Source: Mycolicibacter heraklionensis | GTDB taxonomy: Bacteria > Actinomycetota > Actinomycetes > Mycobacteriales > Mycobacteriaceae | NCBI RefSeq assembly: GCF_001021505.1 | Contig: NZ_LDPO01000006.1 | Span: forward strand, 1 to 64,000 | Length of the DNA: 64,000 bases | Direction: 5' to 3' | In this document: positions 46,303 to 55,726 of the stretch, one piece after another | Layout of the letters: each line of letters opens with the position of its first letter | How positions within the stretch are numbered: the first letter of the stretch is position 1 | Program-made: the position numbers and the translations under genes | Notes under the pieces: generated by a model | Seen by the model: the letters and a program-made list of their open reading frames with translations, nothing else | What the model was told of the DNA's origin: nothing | The model's database searches: none

Positions 46303-46935
46303 TCAGACCAGATCGACCTGGCTGGCCAGCCAGCGGTGGTCGACGAGTTCCATGGTCATCTGGATCCGGTTGCGGTCGATCCGTGGTTCCGATCGCACCG
46401 CGTTGGTGATCGACTGATCGACGAACAGCAACACCTCCACGCGGGTCGTGGTGGCGGACTTGACGGCCGCGTCGAGGACGATTCCCTTGCCGGTGGCCTT
46501 GTTGTCGATCAGGACCTGACGTAATTGCTTGGCGCCCAAGCTGTAGGCGTCCTTGAACTGGCCGGTCGCGCCGTCGAGCGCGCGGGCGTAGTTGCCGTCG
46601 ATGTCGGCGGTGTCCAGGCTGGTCAAGGTGATCGCGTAGTCCTTGGCGGCCGCCAGGGCGGCCTGCCCCGCAGCGGCGCGTGCATCAAGCTGGTGCAGGA
46701 GCCACCCGGCATATCCCGAATAGGCCACAGCCGCGATCACCACGGCGGCTACCAGCGTCACCGGCGCTCGGCGGCGCCGCGACACCGGTACCGAGGGTGT
46801 TGTGGGTTCGGGGTCGATATGGTCGGCGGCCTCGTCATGCGCTGATTCCGTCTCGAGGTCCGTCTCGCGTTGTTCGTCGAGTTGGTCGAAGACGTCCGGG
46901 TCGGCGGTTTTTCCCATGGGGCTCGGCTTTCTCAT
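46303..46935 (-). CDS. Mce-associated membrane protein 1
   Basis: This 210-aa protein has an acidic N-terminal cytoplasmic part (DQLDEQRETDLETE), a basic stop (SRRRRAP), a membrane helix at about 59-80, and an extracytoplasmic Mas domain (GIVLDAAVKSATTTRVEVLLFVDQSI...VDHRWLASQV). It is paralogous to the next gene, with the same fold and motif order. ATG at 46935 shares one base with the mceF stop (TGATG). Confidence 0.92.
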   Translation of the reverse strand: MRKPSPMGKTADPDVFDQLDEQRETDLETESAHDEAADHIDPEPTTPSVPVSRRRRAPVTLVAAVVIAAVAYSGYAGWLLHQLDARAAAGQAALAAAKDYAITLTSLDTADIDGNYARALDGATGQFKDAYSLGAKQLRQVLIDNKATGKGIVLDAAVKSATTTRVEVLLFVDQSITNAVRSEPRIDRNRIQMTMELVDHRWLASQVDLV

Positions 46936-48206
46936 CAGTTGGGGATCCACGCGGGCAGCTGCGGACCGCCATCGGGAGTGGGCAAGGTGTAGGGCGGATA
47001 GACCGGAGGCGGTTCCAGGGTTGCCAGCGGGTCGTGGCCCGGGGGCGGCCCGGCGGTGTCGTCCCCGGGTGGGCGTGGTGCGTTGCGAGCGCCGCGAACC
47101 AGCAGCGAGGGGTCGTCGTCGGGGCAGTAGGTGTAACGGTACGGCGCAGGGAAATTCACCGCCGAGGGCGGTTTGCGGGGCAGGCCGTAGTCGCAGCGGT
47201 GCCTGGGATAGATGTCGGCGATCACCCAGATGCCGCCGTCGTGCACTGTGCCGGCCAGTCGGTCCACCAGCGAGCCGTGGTCGGGGCGCCACAGGTCCTG
47301 CAGGGCGGGCACCCGCAGGTAGAGAATCTGCGACAGGGTGGTCAGGTTGCCCAGCAGGGCGTAGACGTTCTCCCGGTTATCGCCGATGAAGCTGTCGACC
47401 TGTCCCAGTTCAGTACCGCCGAGTTCGACCAGGGTGCGGAACCCGCCGTCCATGGCGTTGGCCCCGCCGAGGATCTGTTGCAGGTCGTTGCTGGTGCCGC
47501 TCAATCCCGGGCTGACGTCGCTGAAGGTGGTGAACGTGACCCGGGTGTTGCGCAACATGCTGACCGTCTCGGGTAGTACGCCGTCGAGCGTCGAGGCGAG
47601 CAGCACCGTGCCGTCCAACAGCGCGGACAGTTTCTTGCCGCCATCCGGACTGACTCGAAGCTCGTTGAAGACCGCTGTCAGTTTCTCGGCGTCGACCTGG
47701 CCCAGGGCGCCGCGGCTGTCGTCGATGATCTGGGGCAGCGAGACCGGCACGCTGGTCTGCTCCTGGCCGACCAGTGAGCCGTTGGTGAGGTATGGCCCGT
47801 TCTCGTGCTCGGGGCGAAAGTCCAGGTATTGCTCACCGGCGACCGACAGCCCGGACACCCGCACCGGCGTGTCGCGCGGAATGGGGCGGTCGGCGCGCAA
47901 CGAGACGACGGCCTCGGCTCCCGTCGCGGTCAGGTGCACATCGGTGACCCGGCCGATCGGGATGCCGCGCAACGTCACATCCTGATTGACCAGCAGCCCG
48001 CCGGACTGCGGGAGCAGCACCCGCACCGAGATCGTCTTCTGCGCGGGGTTGATCCCGACGCCGAAGATCGTCACATATGCCGCCGCCACCACCGTGGTCA
48101 GCGCCAACCCGATGCCGGACAACAGAATTCGCCGTCGGTACCCGGCCTGGACCAGCCACACGCCCAGCCGGGCGAACAGGTCGAGGAGGTCGAGAAACGG
48201 TCTCAT
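46935..48206 (-). CDS. mceF: Mce family protein MceF
   Basis: This 423-aa protein has an N-terminal membrane anchor (about 22-48) and an MCE/MlaD domain (about 55-135, VLLPQSGGLLVNQDVTLRGIPIGRV). A long helical region follows, then a Pro-rich C-terminus (DTAGPPPGHDPLATLEPPPV). It is the last of six substrate-binding subunits that together form the extracytoplasmic lipid channel. ATG at 48206 overlaps the mceE stop (ATGA). Confidence 0.95.
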   Translation of the reverse strand: MRPFLDLLDLFARLGVWLVQAGYRRRILLSGIGLALTTVVAAAYVTIFGVGINPAQKTISVRVLLPQSGGLLVNQDVTLRGIPIGRVTDVHLTATGAEAVVSLRADRPIPRDTPVRVSGLSVAGEQYLDFRPEHENGPYLTNGSLVGQEQTSVPVSLPQIIDDSRGALGQVDAEKLTAVFNELRVSPDGGKKLSALLDGTVLLASTLDGVLPETVSMLRNTRVTFTTFSDVSPGLSGTSNDLQQILGGANAMDGGFRTLVELGGTELGQVDSFIGDNRENVYALLGNLTTLSQILYLRVPALQDLWRPDHGSLVDRLAGTVHDGGIWVIADIYPRHRCDYGLPRKPPSAVNFPAPYRYTYCPDDDPSLLVRGARNAPRPPGDDTAGPPPGHDPLATLEPPPVYPPYTLPTPDGGPQLPAWIPN

Positions 48207-49318
48207 CGCTGCGGTCCGTAGATCCGGGAGAGCAGCATGTTCCACTCGTAACGCAGGTCTCCGATCATCAGATGCCAGTCGGTGCCGTCGGTCCAGTGGA
48301 ATTCTGGATCGCCCGGGTAGTTCTTGTCAGGCCAGGGAACCAGCGTGATCTTGTCTATCTCTCCCTTGACGTGTGCGGCAGGGCCGTTCATGGTCTTCAT
48401 CAAGATGCCCAGGAACCGGTTGAACGGCATCAGCGACAGCTCGGGGTCGACGGCGATCTCGTTGAACACTCCCGCCATCTTGTTCAGGTCGGCGGTCAGG
48501 CTGCGGGTATCGGTGCCTTGCAGAGACGGGAAGCGAGACAGCTGACGGGTGATCCGCGCGCCGGTGTCGACCAGGTCGATCAGATCGGAGGTGTTGTCGG
48601 AGATCACGTTGAGGGCGGGCGCCAGGTGGGTGAGGGCATCGTCGAAGGTGTTCTGACGCGCCGACATGGTCGCGGCCAGCTCCGATGACCTCCGCAGCGT
48701 CCGGTCCAACTGCTGCGACCGGGCGCTCATCCGCGACAGCAGGGTCGCGGTCTGGTCCAGTAGCAGGCCGAGCTTTTCGCCGCGTCCGCCGACGGCCTTG
48801 CCCGCGCCGTTGAGCATGGACACCAGGTGGCGCACCGTGCCGCCGTTGACCAGCATCGCCATCGAGCTGATCAGTTCTTCGATGGTCGGAGCGTTGGCGG
48901 TGGATTCCAGCGGCAGTACCGAGCCGTTGTGCAGCAGCGGGGCGTCGTCCGGCCGGTTCTTGTCGGGCCAGATCTGAACGAAGATGTCGCCCAGCGGGGT
49001 GGCCGACCGCAGCTCGGCGGTGCTGCCGGCATACAGCGGTACGGCCGATTTGATCCGCATGGTGATGTAGGCGTTGAAGTCTTGAGCCCGAATGGATTCG
49101 ACCTCACCGATCTGCGCCCCGTACAACCGCACCTTGGCCTTCTCGGGAAGGTTCAGTGCGTCGGAGAAGACGGCGGTGATGGTGTAGTACGGCCCGCCGC
49201 CGCCGGGTGCGGGCAGGGCCACACTCTCTAGGTCCAGGCCGCAGCCGACCGTCAGCAGCGCGGTCGCGATCGCCAGCGCCGCACGAGTTCCTCGCACCCA
49301 TCTCGTCGACCGCGTCAT
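48203..49318 (-). CDS. mceE: Mce family lipoprotein MceE
   Basis: This 371-aa protein starts with a lipoprotein signal: AALAIATALLTVGC, with lipobox LTVGC and acylated Cys26. The MCE domain follows (YYTITAVFSDALNLPEKAKVRLYGAQIGEV), then helical repeats. MceE is the usual lipoprotein of the six Mce subunits, anchored to the outer leaflet of the inner membrane. ATG at 49318 overlaps the mceD stop (ATGA). Confidence 0.95.
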   Translation of the reverse strand: MTRSTRWVRGTRAALAIATALLTVGCGLDLESVALPAPGGGGPYYTITAVFSDALNLPEKAKVRLYGAQIGEVESIRAQDFNAYITMRIKSAVPLYAGSTAELRSATPLGDIFVQIWPDKNRPDDAPLLHNGSVLPLESTANAPTIEELISSMAMLVNGGTVRHLVSMLNGAGKAVGGRGEKLGLLLDQTATLLSRMSARSQQLDRTLRRSSELAATMSARQNTFDDALTHLAPALNVISDNTSDLIDLVDTGARITRQLSRFPSLQGTDTRSLTADLNKMAGVFNEIAVDPELSLMPFNRFLGILMKTMNGPAAHVKGEIDKITLVPWPDKNYPGDPEFHWTDGTDWHLMIGDLRYEWNMLLSRIYGPQR

Positions 49319-50451
49319 GGCTGCTGACCGATCCCGTCCTGCATCAGATCGAGCATGCTGCCCAACCCGAAGTCCGGTCCGTAGTCCTGCAACGTTCCGG
49401 TAGCGCACGCGAGCTGCCGCAGGCCCATCAGGTTGCAGACCTCCTTGCCGAACTGACTGTTGAACAAGGTCTTGCCCAGCAGCAGGTGAGATCGCAGGCT
49501 GCCCGCGTTCTCGTCGATGACGTTGTAGAAGTTGTCGATGAAAAGCGGTCCCACGTCCAGGATCTCGCGCAGGTCGCGTTCGTTGTCGGTGAGCGTGGTG
49601 GCGACTGTGCGGACACCGGAGAAGGCGTCGCGCAGCCGGTCGGAGTTGCCCTCGAGAAGCCGCGACGTCTCGGCGAGTAGCCGGTTGATCTTGGCTCCGG
49701 TGCTTCCGGCACCCAGATTCTCCGCGGCCAGGATGTCGCCGAGTTGGTGGACGTAGGAACCGAATTCCCGTAGTGCAGCGTCGTTTCGGGATGCGGCTTC
49801 GCTGAGTTCGGCAACGTTGGCGATGATCGTCTGGATGTTCTTCTTACTGCGGGCGCCTTTGTCCGACCCGACGTGCAGGGCTTGCGACAACCGGCCCAGG
49901 GTCGCCTTGATATCCGGTCCGTTGCCGACGGTGATCTGCGAGCCGAGGGCGACGAATTCGCCCAGCGGTCCCTGATTGTTGTCGTCGCCCCGCAACGCGC
50001 TGCCCAGCTTGTCCATCATCGCCAGGGTCCGTTCGAACTCCACCGGTGTACGGGTGCGGTCCAGGCTCAGCACATCGCCGTTGCGCAGCTTGGGCCCGCC
50101 GCGATACGCCGGGGTGAGCTCGACGTGACGGTCGGTGAGCACCGAGGAGGAGACGGTGACGGCTTCGGCGTCGGCGGGGATGTCGACACCGGCGTCGATC
50201 GCGAGCTTCACCTCGACGTACCCGCCCTTGGGGGTGATGCTGGTGACCTTTCCGACGTCCATGCCGAGCACCGACACCCCGTTGCCGGCGTAAAGCCCTA
50301 CGGCGTCTTGGAACTGGGCAGTCACCCGGATCTTGTGCAGCGATAGCCGCGGCAGGTCGGGGATCAACTGCGGTGCCACCGCGGCACCGGTCACGGCCAA
50401 GACGAGGACGGCCGCACCGGCGAGCACGTAGAGCTTGAGGGCGCGACTCAT
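49315..50451 (-). CDS. mceD: Mce family protein MceD
   Basis: This 378-aa subunit has a membrane anchor at about 7-27 (LYVLAGAAVLVLAVTGAAVA) and an MCE domain (about 40-120, VTAQFQDAVGLYAGNGVSVLGMDVGKV). A helical coiled region follows. It contains a conserved C-terminal Cys pair (EVCNLMGLRQLAC). It partners with the other Mce subunits and the YrbE permeases. ATG at 50451 overlaps the mceC stop. Confidence 0.95.
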   Translation of the reverse strand: MSRALKLYVLAGAAVLVLAVTGAAVAPQLIPDLPRLSLHKIRVTAQFQDAVGLYAGNGVSVLGMDVGKVTSITPKGGYVEVKLAIDAGVDIPADAEAVTVSSSVLTDRHVELTPAYRGGPKLRNGDVLSLDRTRTPVEFERTLAMMDKLGSALRGDDNNQGPLGEFVALGSQITVGNGPDIKATLGRLSQALHVGSDKGARSKKNIQTIIANVAELSEAASRNDAALREFGSYVHQLGDILAAENLGAGSTGAKINRLLAETSRLLEGNSDRLRDAFSGVRTVATTLTDNERDLREILDVGPLFIDNFYNVIDENAGSLRSHLLLGKTLFNSQFGKEVCNLMGLRQLACATGTLQDYGPDFGLGSMLDLMQDGIGQQP

Positions 50452-51482
50452 TCGCAGTCCTTGAAGTATTCGACCAGGTTGAACTGCCTGGCGCGTCCGC
50501 TCAGCGCGCACATCCAGGAGTCCACGAAGATCCCGGCCGGCAAGAAGACATCGGCCCCGTTACCGCTGCCGGTGGCATTGGCGAAGTTGCGTAACGCGAC
50601 CGGGGTCGACTGCAGGAAGCTGCGCAGCAACGCGTCGTGGTCTGCGGTCATCTTCATGAATTCATCGAAGTCATGGATCATCTGGTTGACGGCCGCTTCG
50701 TCGCGCAGGATTCCGTGGGTGCGGTCGACCAGCAGGGTGGCGCTGGCGAACAGTTGTTGTACGGCCGCACGGCGGGTGGCGATCTCGCGCAGCACATCAC
50801 GGCCCTGTAAGACCAGGGCGCCGAGGTTGGCCCGCTGGTCGCGCAGCATGGTGGTGAGCGTTTCGGTGTTGGTCAGCAGTGTGCCGAGCTGCTCGCGGCG
50901 GTCGGCGATGATGTCGGCCATCGCCTGCAGGTTGGTCAGCGCCTGCGGCAGTTCCTCGGCGACCCCGCCGAGGTTGGTGTTGAGCATGTTCAGCGAATCG
51001 ACGAACCGATTGGCGTCCACCGGGCCCAGGGTGCGCGTCGCTCCGGCGAGGGTGCGTTGCAGATCGTAGGGAACCTGGGTGTGCGCCAAGGTGATCGTCC
51101 GGTTCTCCAGCTGCCCGGTGCCTGCCGGTGACAGTTCGAGATAGCGCGACCCCAAGATGGTGGTCAGCTTGATCGCGGCGCGGCTGTCGGCGCCCAGTGG
51201 GATGCCGCGTTCGACGTTGAATCCGACCACCACGTGGTCGCCGGCGAGCTTGACGCGTTCAACGGTGCCGACTTTGACGCCGGCGATGGTCACCACGGCG
51301 CCGGAGCGGATCTGGGCGGCTTGGGCGAACTGTCCTTGGTAGCGGGTCTTTCCGATGCCCAGTCCGGAGTAGACGACGGTGGCCGTGAGCACGGCGACGA
51401 TGATGACGATCGAGATGACGCCCATCCAGGGCCGGCTGAAGGATTCGATGGGGCGTTTGAGTGCGGCGGGGATCAGGCTCAT
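50448..51482 (-). CDS. mceC: Mce family protein MceC
   Basis: This 344-aa subunit has an N-terminal anchor (about 19-40, WMGVISIVIIVAVLTATVVY) and an MCE domain (QFAQAAQIRSGAVVTIAGVKVGTVERV). Long helices follow. The two cysteines near the end (WMCAL and DCE) fit an extracytoplasmic disulfide. ATG at 51482 overlaps the mceB stop (ATGA), so translation is coupled. Confidence 0.95.
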   Translation of the reverse strand: MSLIPAALKRPIESFSRPWMGVISIVIIVAVLTATVVYSGLGIGKTRYQGQFAQAAQIRSGAVVTIAGVKVGTVERVKLAGDHVVVGFNVERGIPLGADSRAAIKLTTILGSRYLELSPAGTGQLENRTITLAHTQVPYDLQRTLAGATRTLGPVDANRFVDSLNMLNTNLGGVAEELPQALTNLQAMADIIADRREQLGTLLTNTETLTTMLRDQRANLGALVLQGRDVLREIATRRAAVQQLFASATLLVDRTHGILRDEAAVNQMIHDFDEFMKMTADHDALLRSFLQSTPVALRNFANATGSGNGADVFLPAGIFVDSWMCALSGRARQFNLVEYFKDCE

Positions 51483-52528
51483 CGGCACGCCGCCGAATGC
51501 TGGTGGGCGAGGCCTTCGCTGGCGGTGGCCGCGCCGACGAAGGCCCGGAACCAGTGGAACAGACCGCGCCACAGGCCGAAGTCCAGTTCGCAGGCGTAGA
51601 CGTCGCTGTAGGTGCCGCTCTGGGTGATCCGGGCCAGCCCCTGCAGTACGTACGGGAGGTTGGCCGCCATGTAGGCGAAGCGTTCGCGGCCGTCGTTGAC
51701 GCCGTAGTTGAGCAGCCCGGGCTGGCGCGTGATGAACTCTTCGAGATCCGGGGTGATGTTGTCGACGATGGTGGACAGTCGCGCCATGGTGGCGTTGATC
51801 GAGCCCACCGAGTCGACCAACGGTTCGCGGTGATTCGCCAGCGCGACCATGGTGTCGCGCGACTGGCGGATCATGTTCTCCATGTTGGTGCTCTGTTTGG
51901 CCAGGTCGGTCATCAACTGATTGAGGTTGACGATGAGTGCGCTGAGCACCTCGTCGGGTCCGGCGAAAGTTTCGGCCATTTGTGAGGCCTGCGTGATCAG
52001 CGTCAGGATGGATGCGTGATTGCCTTGCAGCGCCAGAACTGTTGCGTTGCTGATGTTGTCCACCTGTTCGGGGTCCAGCTCGGCGAACAGTGGCTCGAAT
52101 CCGTTGAGCATGTAGGAGACGTCTAGTGATGGGTTGGTGCGTTCGATCGGTATCTGACCCTGGTTGGGCAGGATCTCGCGGTTGTCGCCGGGACCTTGAG
52201 CCAGTCCGAGATAGCGCTGCCCGATGATGCTCTGGTAGGTCACCGAGGCAATCGTGTTCTGGTACAGCTGCTGGCTGCGTTGCACGCGGAACTGCACCCG
52301 GGCCGCGGTGCCGTGCAGTTTCACCCGGTCGACCCGCCCGACCCGCACCCCGGCGACGCGCACATCGTCGCCCGGCGCCATGCCGGATGCGTCACTGAAG
52401 ATCGCCGAGTAACTGTAGGTGGGCCCGGCGATGTCGCGGCGCAAGGTGTTGTAGACCATCCAGGTGACAGTCAGGGCGAAGCTGGTGAACAGGGCCATGC
52501 CGATCACCGATTTGGAACGACTCCTCAC
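51479..52528 (-). CDS. mceB: Mce family protein MceB
   Basis: This 349-aa subunit has a membrane anchor at about 8-27 and an MCE domain (YSAIFSDASGMAPGDDVRVAGVRVGRV). A helical region follows with YACELDFGLWRGLFHWF at the end, a usual MceB C-terminal pattern. The start is GTG at 52528, overlapping the mceA stop as GTGA. Confidence 0.95.
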   Translation of the reverse strand: MRSRSKSVIGMALFTSFALTVTWMVYNTLRRDIAGPTYSYSAIFSDASGMAPGDDVRVAGVRVGRVDRVKLHGTAARVQFRVQRSQQLYQNTIASVTYQSIIGQRYLGLAQGPGDNREILPNQGQIPIERTNPSLDVSYMLNGFEPLFAELDPEQVDNISNATVLALQGNHASILTLITQASQMAETFAGPDEVLSALIVNLNQLMTDLAKQSTNMENMIRQSRDTMVALANHREPLVDSVGSINATMARLSTIVDNITPDLEEFITRQPGLLNYGVNDGRERFAYMAANLPYVLQGLARITQSGTYSDVYACELDFGLWRGLFHWFRAFVGAATASEGLAHQHSAACR

Positions 52529-53967
52529 CGGCCACCTTCTTTCGCGATCCGAGACAGGTGCACCGTGCTGCCGCGCAACAGCGGCGCCAGCAGTAGCACC
52601 GTGGGGGTGTCTGAGCTGCCGGTGATCCGGCTGATCTGCTGCCTTTCCAGCGGGCTGCCGACCACGCCGACGTTGCCCCCGATGACCGCGCCCTGGGGCT
52701 CGACGGTGGGGACTTCGGCAGGCGGTGGTCCGGGCGGCGGGGGGATCGGGGGTCCCTGCGGATCGCCGGGCATGGAGTGCCGGGGCGGGGTGAGGTTCGG
52801 CCGGTTCTCGGTCATGCCCGGAGTGGGGGAGACGCCCTGGGACTCCAACGCGGGGAACAGGTCCGGGGCTGTGGGCACTTCCGGTGCGGTGGCGCAGCTC
52901 GGTCCGGCCAGCTCGCCGTAGCGGGGGCAGTCGGCGCGGACGTAGGTGCGGCTGGGTGTCAGGGCGATGGCCGCCTTGACCTGAAGCAGGTTCTCGTCTG
53001 CGTCCCAGATGACGTCGTAGACCCGGTTGGCGAGGGTCTGCAACTTGGTTGACACGCCGTGGAATTCGCCGGCATGGTCCGCGATCACCCCGAGGGCAGG
53101 GGTGAGGTGGCTGGTGATGGTGATCATCCGCTCGGCTTGGTTCTCCAGGGCGCTGGCCAACGTGGTCGCGGTGTCGGTTCCGCCGGTGAGCAGGGTGGAC
53201 AGCTGCGGTCCCTTTTCGGCGATGGTGGCCATCGGCTGAATCGATCGGTCCAGCGCGTCGAACAGTTCCGGGGAGACGCGCTGTAGACCGTCGGCCGCGG
53301 CTGTTAGCGCCGACAGCGTGGTCGGATCGGCGTCGTCGGTGGCGACGACGGAGTTCAGTTGCGCCAGAATCTCGTTCAGGTTGTGACCGGTGTCGGTCAG
53401 CTCCTGGCCGCGGCCATGGGTTGCGGTGCCCAGGGCGGCGATCACGCCGACGGTGGTGTCGTCAGGTTTGCGTCCCAGTGGGCTGATCAACTGGCGGAGC
53501 TTGTTCAGGACGTTCTGAAACAGCACGGTGGGCAGCGACTGGTCTTCGAGGACCACCGAGCCCGACCGCAGATGGTCGGGGGCGGCACCGTTGTCGACCA
53601 ACTGGATCGCGGAGACGGCGAACAGGTTGGCCGGTACGACGCGGGCGGTGACGGTGCTGGGGATCTTGGCCGCGTGCTCGGGTTTGAGCACCACGTGGAC
53701 TTCGTTGGGCAGCCCGTGGGTGGAGGGCGTGATGTCGGAGACGGAGCCGACCAGCAGGTCGTGGTACTTCACGTCGGAGCGCGGTGGCAGGCCGTCGCCG
53801 ATGTTGGACAGCCGCACATCGATGCGCACCAGGTTGTCCAGCTTGCCCTGGGATTTGGCGACCATCAGCGTCGCGGTGGCCACGGCGATGACGATGAAGG
53901 CAACGCCCAGCGCGAACACCCGAAGGTTGGAAGGCCCGCGCGGATCGGTGTCGAAGGAGTTCGGCAT
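52525..53967 (-). CDS. mceA: Mce family protein MceA
   Basis: This 480-aa subunit has an anchor at about 17-35 (FALGVAFIVIAVATATLMV) and an MCE domain (DVRLSNIGDGLPPRSDVKYHDLLVGSV). A helical barrel region and a Pro-rich tail (GPPIPPPPGPPPAEV) follow. Mce3A/1A-type proteins have this layout. It starts 3 bp after the second YrbE gene and is the first of six mce genes in A-to-F order. Confidence 0.95.
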   Translation of the reverse strand: MPNSFDTDPRGPSNLRVFALGVAFIVIAVATATLMVAKSQGKLDNLVRIDVRLSNIGDGLPPRSDVKYHDLLVGSVSDITPSTHGLPNEVHVVLKPEHAAKIPSTVTARVVPANLFAVSAIQLVDNGAAPDHLRSGSVVLEDQSLPTVLFQNVLNKLRQLISPLGRKPDDTTVGVIAALGTATHGRGQELTDTGHNLNEILAQLNSVVATDDADPTTLSALTAAADGLQRVSPELFDALDRSIQPMATIAEKGPQLSTLLTGGTDTATTLASALENQAERMITITSHLTPALGVIADHAGEFHGVSTKLQTLANRVYDVIWDADENLLQVKAAIALTPSRTYVRADCPRYGELAGPSCATAPEVPTAPDLFPALESQGVSPTPGMTENRPNLTPPRHSMPGDPQGPPIPPPPGPPPAEVPTVEPQGAVIGGNVGVVGSPLERQQISRITGSSDTPTVLLLAPLLRGSTVHLSRIAKEGGR

Positions 53968-53970
53968 CGC

Positions 53971-54831
53971 CTAACCCCCGAACCTGGCGCCGGATTCGAC
54001 ACCCCACAGCGCCATGGTCAAGAACATGTTCACCACGACTACGGCGGTGACGCTGGTGCGCATCGCGCGTCCGGCGGCGACTCCGACGCCTGCCGGTCCG
54101 CCGGAGGCGACAAAGCCGTAGTAGCTCTGGATGGTTGATGACACGAACACGAAGACGGTGGCCTTGAACGTCGCGTACAGCACGTCGCGGCCGTTGACGA
54201 ACAGGGAGAAGTAGTGCAGGTAGGACCCGTTGGATTGCCCGGAGATCAGGATGACCGAGAACTGACAGGACAGGTAGGCGATACCCAGCGCTACCAGGAA
54301 CAGGGGCACGACTGCGATCACCGAGGCGACCGCCCGGGTGGTGACCAGGAACGGAATCGGGTTGATCGCCATCGCTTCCAGCGAGTCGATCTCCTCGTTG
54401 ATCCGCATCGCGCCGAGTTGGGCGGTGAAGCGGCATCCGGCCTGGGCGATGAACGCCATCCCGACCATGATCGGGGCGAGCTCGCGGGTGGTGGCGAACG
54501 ACGAGATCAGACCCGTCGCCGGACCCAGGCCCAGCAGATCCAGGACGTTATAGCCCTCGACGGCGACCAGTGCGCCGGCGATCGCCCCGAGTGCCAGCGC
54601 GACCGCGATGGTGCCACCGCCGACGACGATCGAGCCGTTGCCCCAGGCGATATCGGACAGCAACCGCAGCATCTCGCGCCGGTAGTGCCGGAGCATGGTC
54701 GGGATGGATGCGAGCGTGCGCCCGAAGAAGTGCACCAAGTGGCCGGCGCGGGCCACTGCCACGAAGAACCCGCTGAAGAGCTCGGTGATCGTTCGCAGTC
54801 CGGGAATCTCAAAGGCGCTGGGAATGACCAT
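53971..54831 (-). CDS. yrbEB: Mce-associated permease YrbEB
   Basis: This 286-aa MlaE-family permease has five to six membrane helices. The conserved EQ-loop-like region is visible (TRELAPIMVGMAFIAQAGCRFTAQLGAMRINEEIDSLEAM), with Gly/Glu positions that contact the ATPase. It forms a heterodimer with YrbEA; the MceG/MkL ATPase is not in the window, as is usual. ATG at 54831 is 3 bp after the yrbEA stop. Confidence 0.95.
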   Translation of the reverse strand: MVIPSAFEIPGLRTITELFSGFFVAVARAGHLVHFFGRTLASIPTMLRHYRREMLRLLSDIAWGNGSIVVGGGTIAVALALGAIAGALVAVEGYNVLDLLGLGPATGLISSFATTRELAPIMVGMAFIAQAGCRFTAQLGAMRINEEIDSLEAMAINPIPFLVTTRAVASVIAVVPLFLVALGIAYLSCQFSVILISGQSNGSYLHYFSLFVNGRDVLYATFKATVFVFVSSTIQSYYGFVASGGPAGVGVAAGRAMRTSVTAVVVVNMFLTMALWGVESGARFGG

Positions 54832-54834
54832 CTT

Positions 54835-55722
54835 CTACAGTGCCTGCCGCGGGAACAGGATCACGTAGAGCTGGCTCATCACAACGTTGACGAACATCAG
54901 CAGCAGGATCGACTCGACCACTGCGGCGTTCACCGAGTTGGCGACTCCGGCAGGCCCCCCATGGCTGTCGAGGCCCTTCTGGCAGCTCACGATCGCGACG
55001 ATCATCCCGAAGACAATGGATTTGGCGAACGCCAGCCACATGTCCCCGACGTCGGAGAACGAGGAGAAGGTCGCGATGAACGAGCCCGCGGTCCCGTTCT
55101 GCAGGAACACGTTGAAGATGTAGCCGGCGACGTAGCCGACGAAAAACGTGATGCCGGTGAGCAGTACGCCGACCGTCATCAGTGCGGCCAGCCGGGGAAC
55201 CACCAGGCGCCGCACCGGCGACACCCCCATGACCTCCATCGCCTGGATCTCTTCGCGCATGGTCCGCGATCCCAGGTCGGCACAGACCGCGGAGCCCACA
55301 GCCACCGCCAGCAGCATCGCGGCCACCAAGGGGGCGGCCTGGCGGATGATCACCAGTCCGGTGGCCGCACCGGCGAGCGAGGAGGCGCCGACTTGGCCGG
55401 CCAGCACGCTGAACTGGATCGAGAGTGTCACGCCCACCGGGATGGTGACGAAAACCGTTGGCAGGAAAGCGGCGCTGGCCACGAACGCCGTCTGGTCGAT
55501 GAACTCACCGACCAGGAACCGCCCGCGAAACAGATCGGCGAACAGGTACTGGATGGCCCGGACCCCGAGCACCACCTGGCTGCCACCGGTGCCCAGCGAC
55601 TGGATCGGGTGGTTCTTCAGGTACTGCAGGAGCCAGTCGGTCACGGACCGTAGGCCCGGCCGGCCGGATATCTGTTGGTCAGCGAGGTGGATCAGGCGCC
55701 GCGTCGATTCCGATACAGACAT
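54835..55722 (-). CDS. yrbEA: Mce-associated permease YrbEA
   Basis: This 295-aa MlaE-family permease has about six membrane helices and the coupling segment GSRTMREEIQAMEVMGVSP. It pairs with YrbEB. ATG at 55722 is 4 bp after the stop of the small upstream gene; an in-frame ATG at 55743 would overlap that gene by 17 bp. As in other mce operons it precedes yrbEB and mceA. Confidence 0.95.
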   Translation of the reverse strand: MSVSESTRRLIHLADQQISGRPGLRSVTDWLLQYLKNHPIQSLGTGGSQVVLGVRAIQYLFADLFRGRFLVGEFIDQTAFVASAAFLPTVFVTIPVGVTLSIQFSVLAGQVGASSLAGAATGLVIIRQAAPLVAAMLLAVAVGSAVCADLGSRTMREEIQAMEVMGVSPVRRLVVPRLAALMTVGVLLTGITFFVGYVAGYIFNVFLQNGTAGSFIATFSSFSDVGDMWLAFAKSIVFGMIVAIVSCQKGLDSHGGPAGVANSVNAAVVESILLLMFVNVVMSQLYVILFPRQAL

Positions 55723-55726
55723 CGGG

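Noticed and set aside
54214..55653. 479-aa plus-strand open frame opposite yrbEA/yrbEB
   Set aside because: Antisense shadow rich in Asp/His/Arg/Gln; the minus-strand permeases are well supported.
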